The notes: generated by a model not told the origin, from the letters alone. A stretch of 64,000 bases of DNA from Bdellovibrionales bacterium RIFOXYC1_FULL_37_79 (GCA_001770015.1 MEQB01000001.1:124001-188000), one strand, 5' to 3'. Positions 19,501 to 27,759 are shown, counted from the stretch's first letter. Translations and numbers: made by a program.

Positions 19501-19719
19501 AAACACTTTGAAGCATTTAGAAGGATACCTAATAATGGTTTAAGTGGCGTTGAAAGTGCGGAGTTTCAATCTATTTTGCAAAGTATGGTAAACGGTGGAG
19601 AGATTCAGGCACAACAACTTAAACGATTGAATGTGATTTATAGCAAGATCAAACAGCGCGTGCAAGATCCTAAAATTGAAATGACTTCGGATATCATTTT
19701 GCCGGAGATAAATAAATGA
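16501..19719 (+). CDS. Giant secreted protein with polymorphic-toxin-like architecture
   Basis: 1072 residues with a signal peptide (MPKFLSILPLLFWYGTNVLA) and GAGG 6 nt before the ATG. The N-terminal ~430 residues contain scattered cysteine pairs (CGEKC, CREN-C). An Ala/Gly-rich helical hydrophobic region follows (about 445-590, GGGTSVVSAKAGTTLLKGGG). After a Pro/Ser linker (about 620-645) comes a globular domain (about 655-830) whose pattern YTAVSPDAV, KGRFFSHPE and NEYDIPIN loosely recalls ADP-ribosyltransferase-like toxin domains. This is a tentative reading with no confirmed catalytic residues. It ends with a helical tail. An exported effector is a reasonable idea, but no immunity gene is evident: the next gene is Uup. 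Confidence 0.6.
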   Translation: MPKFLSILPLLFWYGTNVLATESLAIKDISSYEEVKFISPTITRQAFEKPVCGEKCENKIILGIGFIHREELVRESSLNTKYLVNSELAGTNVWFPYFVERKILSDKDFTEVTPYTLASKIKGELSNKTSAIVIYDGNGVGRLGKYPEGGVYLPEDGQCESLRKKLEQERINYLSATVLTARQKALADYKGSFIKYQEKVCHDRVLAYQDLIASLTGPDLFFVESSQKLNGRSLKNQEHGLFDYSGRGEAWEVKIFSANITSEPEKTQYLSGESSYYRAFEIIKNSTRNLDKDYNCQITMNEVFDELKAVNVTSGLKGDLKPIFDWQTQREHIKKSATDFVSNPGAYSQSYKASPNASGFTVIVNNKHCKNIQSDLDSLTKQILADSPSHRITEGMLARVPSVFSVKETELQISMDMNLLSAQLTDNLIGKYLYGKASVVDYYLSAQAGAAANVAEQGLKTADMIAHPVETKDKLVEGAKNVKDYFYDEQGNRLDGDKVASKLMEDGKMLVKEGTLFVVKDCRENLCRESVKSTIQLASEITLGGGTSVVSAKAGTTLLKGGGELLGDAQKAFTTTDEIIHTSKDLVAGNDTITKKLGSGDLNPDGADEAGLQALADAGFDNYKKPASSSPKTLVSPGTVSPKVEKVTTMKPLADGIGESDMASMQGTHNWWNDLNRQARSSDPEIASQATKKIELSHQIIKEQMDTGVPYTAVSPDAVKSIQDAGYIAKGRFFSHPETGPHVNHGGQTAYIKCKTPACTDQYFPSKKSDTGSGIQNEYDIPINDLEIVYVDHNKIENTIRERHSLSEAKITSKAGSGNGKMSLIENVKGDDALNGIAVRYKNPDSKTMEEGFVFGDKVGSHHNLIDRAKGKYGEDTEIIWLGEAKVSNGKITKMNETAGTLKENPMLKSKVEGIEAAQRISKQDNVKQYFASNSSFDKYVEGNGPQHVMDGLSGASYMRHDAQNKISVFMLGMANRLEKGLPLPSKGINLIRQDASEILKHFEAFRRIPNNGLSGVESAEFQSILQSMVNGGEIQAQQLKRLNVIYSKIKQRVQDPKIEMTSDIILPEINK

Positions 19720-19727
19720 TGGTCATC

Positions 19728-21680
19728 TCAAGTTGAGCTGTTTAAGGTTCCCATTTCTTCGTAGAGGTCAAGTAATTCCAATTCAATTTGGTCTCTTTGC
19801 TCGTGAAGCTTTTGAAGTTTGATTGTTTTTTCCTGATCCATATTGGAGTAATCAAATTCACCCAGTTTCATTTCCAGGGATTCAAGGGTGGCTTCCTTGT
19901 TATGGATATCCATGTCTATGGTTTTAAGGCGCTCTTTTTGTTTGTTGGTGAGTCTCTTGGGGTCATCGACGGTGGGTGTGGGTCTGGATAATTCTATCTT
20001 CTTGTCCTCTTTTTGGAGGAGTTCGTGTTCGATCCTGAGTGCTTCGAGATAATCCTCGACTTGAGAATATCCTGCTTGAAAAAATTCAATTTTACTATCA
20101 GCTATGAGCCAGGTGGTATTGGTTACGTTGGCCAGAAAACTGCGGTCGTGACTGATGACTACCAACGCACCTTCATGCTCTTCTAATTTCTTTTCCAAGA
20201 TTTCCAGGGTTTCTAGATCCAAATCATTGGTTGGTTCATCGAAAATTAAAAGATCTCCGGCTTGTTTTAAATTAAAGGCCAGTTGGAGGCGGTTTTTTTC
20301 TCCACCTGAAAACGATTTGAGAGGGCGATGAATTTCGGTGGATTTGAATAGAAAGCTTTCGAAGTAAGTAATCACATGCTGTTTATAACCGTTTAAGGTG
20401 ACGTGGTCGGTACCTTCTCCTAAAAGTTGATAAGGGGTCATTTCAGGATCGAGTTCATCTCTTTTTTGAGTGAAATGCTTGATAATAAGATTTTCCGCAG
20501 CTTTTCGATATCCTGATGAGGGCGTCAAACTGCCTTCGATAAGTTTAACCAAGGTGGTTTTTCCAATACCATTTGGACCTAAGAGTCCTATTTTTTCTTT
20601 TTTATTGATAGTTAAATTAATATTGGTGAACAGATCCTTTTCTCCATAAGAAAAAGACATGGATTGGAATTCGATAAGCTTTTTGGTCTCTCGTTTGGAG
20701 TGAGCGATGTTGAAATTAATGGTTTTTTTGGCATCATTTTTAAGGTGGCCAATTGTGTTTTTTAAATCAAGGAAGTTTTCAACTCTTTTTTTACTGCGGG
20801 TACCGCGGGCCTTGATCCCTTGTTTCATCCAAGCATCTTCTCGCTTGAGAGTATTGGAAAGCCTGGTAACTAGTTTTTGTCTTTGGGCCTCTTTGTCTTT
20901 TAACAGTTCCAGATAATCAGGATAACTTCCAAAAAATTGATCAATCCTACCATTGCGGATATGGAAGATTCGATTGGTGACCCGGGAAAGCAGGGACCTA
21001 TCATGAGTGACCAGAATAAAAGCATTTTTGGAATCGAGCAATTCTCCTTCAAATAAACTGATGGTATCGCTATCAATGTGATTAGTTGGTTCATCCCATA
21101 AAATCAGGTGGGCAAAGGCTGACAGGCCCAGACTTAAAAGAATTTTCTTCTGTTCTCCACCGCTTAAAGAATAAACCGGTCTTTCCCAGTCAGTTAATCC
21201 AAAAACCTTTAAGTAGGATTCATAGCCTTGTGAGATTTTCCAACCATTTAAATGATCAAATTCTTCGAGTAAATTTTTTTGTTTTTCAATAAGGGTTTTA
21301 TTATTTTGCTTTTCCAGCAGATGATTGAGTTGTTCCAGTTCATTTTGAATGTTTTTCAAGGACGGATAAAACCTGAAGACAAATTGTTTAATCGTAACCG
21401 AATCATCCTGGGTCACATTGATATCTTGAGGAATATAAAAAGCTGAATATTTTTTATCACTTTGCCCTCTGCCGCTGGCCTTGGAAAATTCAAAAGGGGG
21501 AGAGCTATTATCTGGAATAATTTCTTCTGCGAGTATTTTAAAAAGGGATGATTTGCCAGTACCGTTTAGGCCAAGCAGACCTATTCGTTCACCAAAATGG
21601 ATAATAAGTTCAGCATTAAAAAAGAGTGATTTGGTGCCAAAGGAGAGGTTGATGTTTTTTAGATTGCAAAGAATTTCCAT
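19728..21680 (-). CDS. uup: ABC-F ATPase, Uup type
   Basis: 650 residues with two ABC ATPase domains: Walker A GLNGTGKSS and GPNGIGKTT, signatures LSGGEQKK and FSGGEKNR, Walker B segments LILWDEPTN and LLIFDEPTN. There are no membrane segments, as expected for ABC-F. The C-terminal ~90 residues form a charged coiled coil (from about KQKERLKTIDMDIHNKEATL), which favours Uup over EttA or YheS. ABC-F proteins act on ribosomes; Uup is also linked to DNA transposition/recombination phenotypes in E. coli. It converges on the preceding secreted-protein gene with only 8 bp between stops. No ribosome site is obvious upstream of its ATG. Confidence 0.88.
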   Translation of the reverse strand: MEILCNLKNINLSFGTKSLFFNAELIIHFGERIGLLGLNGTGKSSLFKILAEEIIPDNSSPPFEFSKASGRGQSDKKYSAFYIPQDINVTQDDSVTIKQFVFRFYPSLKNIQNELEQLNHLLEKQNNKTLIEKQKNLLEEFDHLNGWKISQGYESYLKVFGLTDWERPVYSLSGGEQKKILLSLGLSAFAHLILWDEPTNHIDSDTISLFEGELLDSKNAFILVTHDRSLLSRVTNRIFHIRNGRIDQFFGSYPDYLELLKDKEAQRQKLVTRLSNTLKREDAWMKQGIKARGTRSKKRVENFLDLKNTIGHLKNDAKKTINFNIAHSKRETKKLIEFQSMSFSYGEKDLFTNINLTINKKEKIGLLGPNGIGKTTLVKLIEGSLTPSSGYRKAAENLIIKHFTQKRDELDPEMTPYQLLGEGTDHVTLNGYKQHVITYFESFLFKSTEIHRPLKSFSGGEKNRLQLAFNLKQAGDLLIFDEPTNDLDLETLEILEKKLEEHEGALVVISHDRSFLANVTNTTWLIADSKIEFFQAGYSQVEDYLEALRIEHELLQKEDKKIELSRPTPTVDDPKRLTNKQKERLKTIDMDIHNKEATLESLEMKLGEFDYSNMDQEKTIKLQKLHEQRDQIELELLDLYEEMGTLNSST

Positions 21681-21774
21681 AGGAGGTAGTTTATAAGGTT
21701 ATTGGGGCGCATAGTCAAGATGTTTAAGATCCTTTTCAATCCTGATAACTTGAGATTACAATTAATATGTAACA

Positions 21775-22365
21775 ATGAAATACATAGCAATAATATCTAT
21801 TATTTTCTCAGGATACGGTTTTTGGCAATGGTTAAATCGCCCAGAAGCTGACTTAGCACCAGTGGACTTAAAGTGCACAGAAATAGCTGTTAAGAACGTC
21901 AAAGTCGAAAAAATAAACATGCAAATGTCTGCTCCGTTAAAAAAGGTGGCTACCAGTTCCGCCCAGACCAGAAGTCCTGAAATTGAAAATCGTGATTCCA
22001 AAATGAATGAAGTGATGGAGGAAGTAGCGTACACTCCACCCAGCGATGATAAACTTTTATTTGAACTTTCCAATTCAGGGGTTGATCTGGATGATATTTC
22101 GTCAGCGATGGAGGTGCTCGAAACCAGTGAAGGGGGCAGTAGTGATGAATATTTTGACGAATTAATATCTTTATTGCCAGCTAAAACCAGGGAGATACTT
22201 GAAAATTTAATTGAATCAAAAATGATTGATGGGTCCCAATTAAAAGATTTCTTTGGGAAATATATCAATCATGGTATGAATCCTCCGAAGCGGGGACCAA
22301 ACCGATATTCTGGTGATGAAAGTAGTTACGAAGAAGATAGCTATATGCGAGACGTTGAGTATTAA
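21775..22365 (+). CDS. Small exported or membrane-anchored protein of unknown function
   Basis: 196 residues. The first ~20 residues (MKYIAIISIIFSGYGFWQWL) form a hydrophobic N-terminal segment without a clear cleavage site, so it may be a membrane anchor. The rest is acidic, with low-complexity Ser/Asp/Glu stretches and a short helical domain (about 125-165, ELISLLPAKTREILENLI). The C-terminus is disordered and Tyr/Asp/Glu-rich. It is divergent from uup. No ribosome site is convincing. No family recognised. Confidence 0.5.
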   Translation: MKYIAIISIIFSGYGFWQWLNRPEADLAPVDLKCTEIAVKNVKVEKINMQMSAPLKKVATSSAQTRSPEIENRDSKMNEVMEEVAYTPPSDDKLLFELSNSGVDLDDISSAMEVLETSEGGSSDEYFDELISLLPAKTREILENLIESKMIDGSQLKDFFGKYINHGMNPPKRGPNRYSGDESSYEEDSYMRDVEY

Positions 22366-22537
22366 TAATGAGTTGTGATCTAACTGATGATTAAGGTAAA
22401 AAATAATTAGTTTCACTGTAATCAAAAATGTTTTAATTAATAGGTACCAAAACACTATAATGGGGCAGTTAATAACTTATTTTGAAAAATATTAAGATAT
22501 TTTGTAATCTAGGCCAATTAAAGACACTAAATAAAAT

Positions 22538-22559
22538 CTTACAGCAATACTGCAGTAAG
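22538..22559. promoter_or_regulatory. Imperfect inverted repeat upstream of a secreted-protein gene
   Basis: CTTACaGCA and TGCaGTAAG face each other around a 4-nt centre, 54 nt before the ATG at 22613. It could be an operator or a 5' UTR hairpin. There is no U run, so it is not a typical terminator. Confidence 0.3.
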
Positions 22560-22612
22560 AATTAATTGCGGTGTAAGCATTGAGTCTACACACCCTTAAA
22601 CATGGAGAATTT

Positions 22613-23035
22613 ATGAAAATTACTTTAAAATTACCCGGAATCTTTTTAATGATGATGCTGATGTTGACATCAACCTTTGCAGTGGCCGGGCCGGATGGTC
22701 AATGTACGGGACCATGGGTGGTGGTGGCACAAAGTGATGTTTTGTCCCATGACGGGAAGTTAAAACTTAATGCTAAGGTTGTACAATTTGAATTAAACTG
22801 TTTGGCTCCGCCACGAACGGTACATCAACTATTAGTGAATGTGACTCGTGCGGATGGGGTATTTGAAATATTATTCTTTGAATCACAATATATTGCATAC
22901 GATGATCAAGGGAATATTGTGCAAACCGACGATGGTTCCATTGCTATTTCAGATTATCAAACTTACGAAGATAATGATATCTCCTCCGTAGAAGTATTGG
23001 TTCAAGGTTTTGATACCCTTAAACTTACTTTTTAA
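22613..23035 (+). CDS. Small secreted protein of unknown function
   Basis: 140 residues from the ATG at 22613, preceded by GGAG. A strong signal peptide (MKITLKLPGIFLMMMLMLTS, cleaved near AVAG) is followed by a short acidic, beta-rich mature protein with two cysteines (CTGPW and LNCLAPP). A longer in-frame reading from 22580 would bury the ribosome site in coding sequence and is rejected. A hairpin follows the gene. Family unknown; abundant export is suggested by the strong signal and ribosome site. Confidence 0.65.
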   Translation: MKITLKLPGIFLMMMLMLTSTFAVAGPDGQCTGPWVVVAQSDVLSHDGKLKLNAKVVQFELNCLAPPRTVHQLLVNVTRADGVFEILFFESQYIAYDDQGNIVQTDDGSIAISDYQTYEDNDISSVEVLVQGFDTLKLTF

Positions 23036-23047
23036 TGCCTTCCATTG

Positions 23048-23107
23048 TAAGTAAATTCTTAACTTGACTGGAAATAATTTATTGCTGGGCCAGTTAAGAA
23101 TTACTTA
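23048..23107. terminator. Long imperfect hairpin between convergent genes
   Basis: The left arm (23048-23071, TAAGTAAaTTCTTAAC..CTGG) pairs with the right arm (23090-23107, CCAGTTAAGAATTACTTA), with one bulged A and a 3-nt bulge. It lies 12 bp after the stop of the secreted-protein gene and before the stop of the MFS gene. It could serve both directions, although the following T runs are short. Confidence 0.5.
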
Positions 23108-23160
23108 TTTCTAAAACGGCTTGATGATTCGTTACACTTGATTCAAAATGTAGCCGTGAA

Positions 23161-24321
23161 TTAGCTTTTTAAGGGAAACCAACGTTCCACTATAATTCCT
23201 GCAAGTGTCAAAATGATCAGGCAAGGGCCTAGATACATGGCCCTGTCTATTCCAAAGGAAGACGCCAGTAGTCCCACCATAAAATGCATGAGAATGAGTG
23301 CTAAAGCGACAGAGGTCATTATGTAGGGAACAATGGAGTCAGCCAAACTGTGATGCTTTTCATATAACCAATCCATGGCACAAGGATAGAAAAAGGATTG
23401 GGCCAATCCGATCAGGGGTAAAAAAATCGGGTGAACGGCTAGTCCCAACATAAAAAAAATTAATGATGAAATAAGGGAGATAAGCAGCCAGTGAAAACTT
23501 TTAAGAGGTATTTTTAAAATGGTAAAAGCTAGACGCCCAAGCAGGAGAGTTAAAAAAAAGAGACTCAGATAATAGTTGGCTGTAGATTTGTTAAAGTGGT
23601 GGGTTGCTTCCAGAAAATAAACCAACTGGCTGGAGACAATTATTTCTCCGGCCACATAGACACCAAATAAAAAACCGGGAAAGAGGGAGATCTTTAAACC
23701 TGCGCGAACCACCTCTTGATTATTTTGCGAGGTGCATAGGTGGTTTGGAGGTTTGATAAAGAGGCTTAGGATGAGGGCCAGGAAGGGGATAAGGATGAGA
23801 AAATAAAAATATTGGTTCCATTCAATATTTGAAAAATGGCCAATATTGATCAGTACCGGCGCTAGTAAGGACGCCAGTCCATACATGGAGTGCAAGCCAG
23901 CAAAGGTTCGCCTGCGGGTGGTGACATCCACGCTGTGTGAGATCATGATATTTGCACAGATGCTAAGAATTCCCGAAGAAATGCCAAATGCAAAAGACGA
24001 AAGTAATATAAAGTAAAAATGATAACCAAATTGACCAGAAAGCCCCATGAAAAGAGATGCCAGGACCTGCATGCAGAAAGATATTTGCATGGCCTTGAAT
24101 GTCCCCCATTTTTTAAGCCAGGCGTTGCCGGCCAAGGTGGTGGCCAATCCCGCAAGGGATGACAGAATAAAGATCCATGAGCCAATTGAAGGCAATATGT
24201 TAAAATCGCTTAAAATAGAGGGATAGATGGGGCCTCTCGAGTTGTCATAAAGTCCAAAGGAAAACATTCCCAGATACGAGATAATAATTAAAGGCCAGAG
24301 GATCATTTTTTTGTTTTTCAT
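23161..24321 (-). CDS. Major facilitator superfamily transporter
   Basis: 386 residues with about 12 hydrophobic helices and short polar loops, the normal size and pattern for MFS. The N-terminal helix starts at LWPLIIISYLGMFSFGLYDNSRGPIYPSI, which resembles the proton/solute MFS opening. The segment between TM2 and TM3 (LKKWGTFKAMQ) is a weak version of motif A. The substrate cannot be told; FucP-like sugar or drug export are both possible. It is divergent from the J-domain gene and stands alone. Confidence 0.8.
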   Translation of the reverse strand: MKNKKMILWPLIIISYLGMFSFGLYDNSRGPIYPSILSDFNILPSIGSWIFILSSLAGLATTLAGNAWLKKWGTFKAMQISFCMQVLASLFMGLSGQFGYHFYFILLSSFAFGISSGILSICANIMISHSVDVTTRRRTFAGLHSMYGLASLLAPVLINIGHFSNIEWNQYFYFLILIPFLALILSLFIKPPNHLCTSQNNQEVVRAGLKISLFPGFLFGVYVAGEIIVSSQLVYFLEATHHFNKSTANYYLSLFFLTLLLGRLAFTILKIPLKSFHWLLISLISSLIFFMLGLAVHPIFLPLIGLAQSFFYPCAMDWLYEKHHSLADSIVPYIMTSVALALILMHFMVGLLASSFGIDRAMYLGPCLIILTLAGIIVERWFPLKS

Positions 24322-24436
24322 ATTTTTAAGTAGTTATATGTATCAGATACTCATCAGACAATAAAGCTCAAGTATAAAAGGGTACACATATTTTTTAAGA
24401 TTCCGACAACTATTCTAGTGGGTTACTTGGGAGGTC

Positions 24437-25696
24437 ATGGCAAATCCTATGATTATGCATATCCTTTTGATATTGAGTTCACTTTTGGTGGCATCTTTTA
24501 TTGCCCTAGTACTTCTGTCTTTAAATAACTTTAAATTTAAAACTTATGACAAGCGCTTCGCTGAATTGGATAATCTTTTGGAACAGCTTATTCGCCGAAG
24601 AATGTTGGAATTTGGTTTTTTAGGTCAGTTTAGAAAACCAAAGGTGAATAAGGAAAAAGAGATTCTGGATAAATGCAAGACTTTGAAAGTCATGGAATCC
24701 ATTATCCTTAGAAATAAAAATCAGGGGCTGACCAATGATGCTTATTTGCTGACATATGATTTTTTGTTATCCATCCATGAAAAAAAAGTTGGTAAATTAA
24801 AAGGAATCAAGGGGGAAATAGAAAATTATACCAGATGTCCGCTTTCATCTATTTTTTTATTGGAACGCCTAAACACCCTACTTAATAGTGATTTATTTTT
24901 AGTCAGTGAGATGGATGAATTATTTATGCCATTTAAGGAAATCATGCATATCAGCGGGGTTTATACGTTTATGTTCCTGTTAATTGAAGATGCCCTAAGA
25001 AATAATGCTACGGTTACTAAAAAAGTGGAAAAAATTCAAAATACCTCCTGTAAACAAATTTTTAAAACGGTGGAATATCTGGTTTTACTCAAAGCCGGGG
25101 CCAGTTCCAAGGTTTTAATGGATGAAATTATTCTTAAACAAAACTGGGATGTGGCGAGGCTTAGGAGCATGAGTGAGACTCAAAAGCATACTGCAGTCAT
25201 GTCAATTATTAGAAAAGACTATAGGGTTTATAAAACTTTTCATGAGATTACAAAAGAAATTCTTGATGCGATTAAAAAGATGAATAAGCAAAGAAATGAA
25301 TTTTTAAATGAAAATTTTAAAGCCGATAAAAAGCATGCAGAAAAAATGAAGAGGGAAAGTGAGCATCAAAAAAAAGAAGAGGAAAGAAAATACCGGCAAC
25401 AACAAGAGGAAAGAGAAAGTTATTACAGTCAGCAAGATAAGAAGCAAAAAAAATCTGAACAGAAAATATTTGCAGGCAAAATGGAATTAGATGAGGCCTA
25501 TCATAAACTGGGACTGGACCCTAACTGTTCAATCAGAAGAATTAAAAGAAGCTATAAAAACCTGGCGCTGAAAAAACATCCTGATCGGCAGCTGAATATA
25601 TCCAAAGAAGCCGAGAAAAAACGGGCCCATGATGAATTTATAGAAATTAAAAATGCATATGATCAATTGATGAAACATCATAAAAAGGCTGCTTGA
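24437..25696 (+). CDS. Membrane-anchored J-domain co-chaperone (DjlA-like layout)
   Basis: 419 residues. A single N-terminal membrane helix (about 5-30) precedes a long helical middle (about 35-290). A highly charged Lys/Glu/Gln-rich coiled segment (about 290-345) comes next, and the J domain is C-terminal (about 350-415). The J domain carries the essential HPD motif at 381-383 and helix IV (FIEIKNAYDQLM). A C-terminal J domain after a membrane anchor is the DjlA arrangement, and the J domain should stimulate DnaK near the membrane. The last 65 bp of the gene region are duplicated 2,060 bp downstream, so the present 3' end may have been supplied by an insertion. Confidence 0.8.
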   Translation: MANPMIMHILLILSSLLVASFIALVLLSLNNFKFKTYDKRFAELDNLLEQLIRRRMLEFGFLGQFRKPKVNKEKEILDKCKTLKVMESIILRNKNQGLTNDAYLLTYDFLLSIHEKKVGKLKGIKGEIENYTRCPLSSIFLLERLNTLLNSDLFLVSEMDELFMPFKEIMHISGVYTFMFLLIEDALRNNATVTKKVEKIQNTSCKQIFKTVEYLVLLKAGASSKVLMDEIILKQNWDVARLRSMSETQKHTAVMSIIRKDYRVYKTFHEITKEILDAIKKMNKQRNEFLNENFKADKKHAEKMKRESEHQKKEEERKYRQQQEERESYYSQQDKKQKKSEQKIFAGKMELDEAYHKLGLDPNCSIRRIKRSYKNLALKKHPDRQLNISKEAEKKRAHDEFIEIKNAYDQLMKHHKKAA

Positions 25697-25697
25697 T
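25633..25697 (+). repeat. 65-bp direct repeat, copy 1 (3' end of the J-domain gene)
   Basis: It matches 27693-27757 at 64 of 65 positions. It covers the last 21 codons and the stop of the J-domain gene plus one base. The only difference (T here, A in the other copy) changes ATT to ATA, both isoleucine, so either copy would code for the same C-terminus. Confidence 0.95.
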
Positions 25698-25728
25698 GGT
25701 TAATCAAGTTTCGGCAATAAGCGCCTAA

Positions 25729-26135
25729 TTACTTTTTCTTGCAAGAATAAATTGTATTATATGAAATCCCACCATCGTTTTTCCAGTCAACTTCTGCGAG
25801 ATATCCATCTTTCTCATCTTCCAGGATTTTTTGATCTATAACCAGAGAAGGTACCGAACCCAAAAAAATACCTCCCAGTACTTCACCCCCCAACAGCAGT
25901 AACAATCACATACTCACCCTCGGGAAGTTTTTCCATATCGGAAGCATCCATTAGCTCGGGGGGTATAGTTATAATCCATGTCACCAAGACTTATTCTAGA
26001 TCCAGACAGGAAGCCCTTCTTAATTGTAAGGATCGATGATTTCTGACTGTCAATTGAAGAGCAAGCAAAACGTATGGTGGCAGCCTGTGCCAGTTGAGTG
26101 CAAAACAGTATAGCAATGATCAATAAAAATTTCAT
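25729..26135 (-). pseudogene. Secreted-protein gene broken by two frameshifts in C6/G6 runs
   Basis: From the ATG at 26135 a signal peptide (MKFLLIIAILFCTQLAQA) leads into about 55 in-frame codons and a premature stop near 25914. Removing one base from the six-base run at 25958-25963 restores ELMDASDMEKLPEGEYVIV. Removing one from the six-base run at 25886-25891 then restores reading to a natural end at 25729 (..SYNTIYSCKKK). The rebuilt product would be about 134 residues. Both lesions are +1 in homopolymers, so they could be sequencing errors, phase variation or true decay. Family unknown. Confidence 0.75.
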
Positions 26136-26319
26136 AAATTCCTCATTGGTGTTAGTGTCCCACTTGGTGTGAAAAATCTGTCATAGATACATGACATTTA
26201 ACAAAAAATATTCAATGAATTTAATCAGCTTTTGTAATTTTTACCGCATCTTAAAGTTTTTTAGTGGAAAAGAGAGAAGGATCGAATGAACTGTCTCAGA
26301 ATATCTGTCTTTAAACTAA

Positions 26320-27660
26320 TCAATGGGGAGAAATTTTTTTGTATTTTTCTTCAACTTTTAAGGCTCGCCAATAACGCCAGCATGTGCCGTGATGAGGATC
26401 GTTTAAGTATCCGTAGTCAGGTTCTATATTTTTTTTTGTTAGCCCCTTACATTGCTGCTTTTTAGCGGTATAACCTAGTTCATCTAAAGCAAACATTGAG
26501 AGCGCATTAGGAAATGAGGTCTCTTGCAACACTTCTATTGCTAAGAGATCAGCTTGGTCTTCATACGATAAATAACGCAATTTTTTAACATCAATGTCTT
26601 TCATTTTTTCTTTTAATGAATCCAAATACAATTTATACATACTGGTGACTATTTCATACGGATTAATTTTTTTCAAAAGCATAATATAGAGAGCAACGTC
26701 TGTTGGATTTTTATTTGGAGATTTGGTTAATCGATTTAAATAAACTTCTACATCGGTGTCAAATGGCAATCCAAGATACTCCCCAAGATTGTTATAAAGT
26801 ATTTTCTCTTTATTTTTAAAACACTCACGAGCATACTTCGCAAATAACTCAAGATTGGTATTAAAATTTTTATCCTTTATACTTTTATAATTGGTGATTT
26901 CATTATAATTCTCATCGATTGTAAAATAAAGTTGATTATAAAGGGGTTCAAGTTTTACGCAATTTTTTTCCTTAGTTAACCAGGTTGAGTCTGCGACCAT
27001 CGATCCCAAGAGGTCTGTGAGTGTCCCCATCTTACCGATAGGGATATTATTAGTATCCACAAAATAATGTGACGAGCTTTTATTGATTAATTTAATGATA
27101 TCCTTAATATTATTATCCTGCGCAAGAGTCTCTCCCACTGAAAAATTCAAATCACAAGCTTCGCAATCACCATTTGAGAGATATGAGTACAAAATATCAT
27201 CTTTTTTAACTTCTAAGCTATCTGAGTGTCTCTTAACCATATGAGACATTTCATGGGCCATGACTGCATATAAATCTTCAGGTTTTGCGTGATATGAAAA
27301 TGCAGAATTGATTTGAATAACATTACTGGCAATGGATTGTCCCCCATGCTCAGTTTCAATATACTTACCAATTGCAGAGGCTTTTCCTTTAATTGTTATT
27401 ACAATAATTGGCTTGGGAATGTTGGTGCCAGGAAATTTTTTTTGAAAAATGGGATATAGATCGTCAACAATGTCCGCGAGCTTTTGATAAATCTCCTCAT
27501 GAGAGCCCTTATTATAAAGAGAACCTCCCCCGGTAACTTCAACAACATGCTCCTTAGCCTCTTCCCAACTGTCAAAAACATAATAGTTGTCTACTATTTT
27601 GCCAGCATATGCCGAAGATATTACACAAAAACAAAGAGTTATCAGAATTAAATATTTCAT
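26320..27660 (-). CDS. Exported zinc metallopeptidase (M48-like gluzincin)
   Basis: 446 residues with a signal peptide (MKYLILITLCFCVISSAYA). The zinc-binding HEMSH motif is at 136-140 in a helix (LYAVMAHEMSHMVKRHSD). Glu367 in SYEDQADLLAIEVL has the position and pattern of the M48 third ligand (ExxAD). There are several cysteines in the mature part (CEAC). There are no membrane helices, so it is a soluble periplasmic or secreted enzyme, unlike the integral M48 at 50242. It lies in the segment flanked by the 65-bp repeats, next to a broken secreted-protein gene. Substrate unknown. Confidence 0.75.
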   Translation of the reverse strand: MKYLILITLCFCVISSAYAGKIVDNYYVFDSWEEAKEHVVEVTGGGSLYNKGSHEEIYQKLADIVDDLYPIFQKKFPGTNIPKPIIVITIKGKASAIGKYIETEHGGQSIASNVIQINSAFSYHAKPEDLYAVMAHEMSHMVKRHSDSLEVKKDDILYSYLSNGDCEACDLNFSVGETLAQDNNIKDIIKLINKSSSHYFVDTNNIPIGKMGTLTDLLGSMVADSTWLTKEKNCVKLEPLYNQLYFTIDENYNEITNYKSIKDKNFNTNLELFAKYARECFKNKEKILYNNLGEYLGLPFDTDVEVYLNRLTKSPNKNPTDVALYIMLLKKINPYEIVTSMYKLYLDSLKEKMKDIDVKKLRYLSYEDQADLLAIEVLQETSFPNALSMFALDELGYTAKKQQCKGLTKKNIEPDYGYLNDPHHGTCWRYWRALKVEEKYKKISPH

Positions 27661-27692
27661 TAATATTTAATCTGCAGATCATATGCCAAGTG

Positions 27693-27757
27693 TGAATTTA
27701 TAGAAATAAAAAATGCATATGATCAATTGATGAAACATCATAAAAAGGCTGCTTGAT
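27693..27757 (+). repeat. 65-bp direct repeat, copy 2 (detached J-domain gene 3' end)
   Basis: It differs from 25633-25697 at one base. It has no open gene upstream in frame: only the last 21 codons of the J domain remain. It ends 2 bp before the stop of the CYTH gene, the place where the J-domain gene probably ended before the duplication. Confidence 0.95.
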
Positions 27758-27759
27758 TT

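Larger units (their letters stand above)
25698..27692. mobile_element. Putative inserted segment between the direct repeats
   Basis: About 2 kb lying exactly between two copies of the J-domain gene 3' end. It holds a broken secreted-protein gene and an exported zincin gene, both on the minus strand. No transposase, integrase or terminal inverted repeats were seen. The layout (target gene 3' end kept intact, duplicate left on the far side) resembles site-specific integration into a gene end, but a recombination-borne duplication is also possible. Confidence 0.45.
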
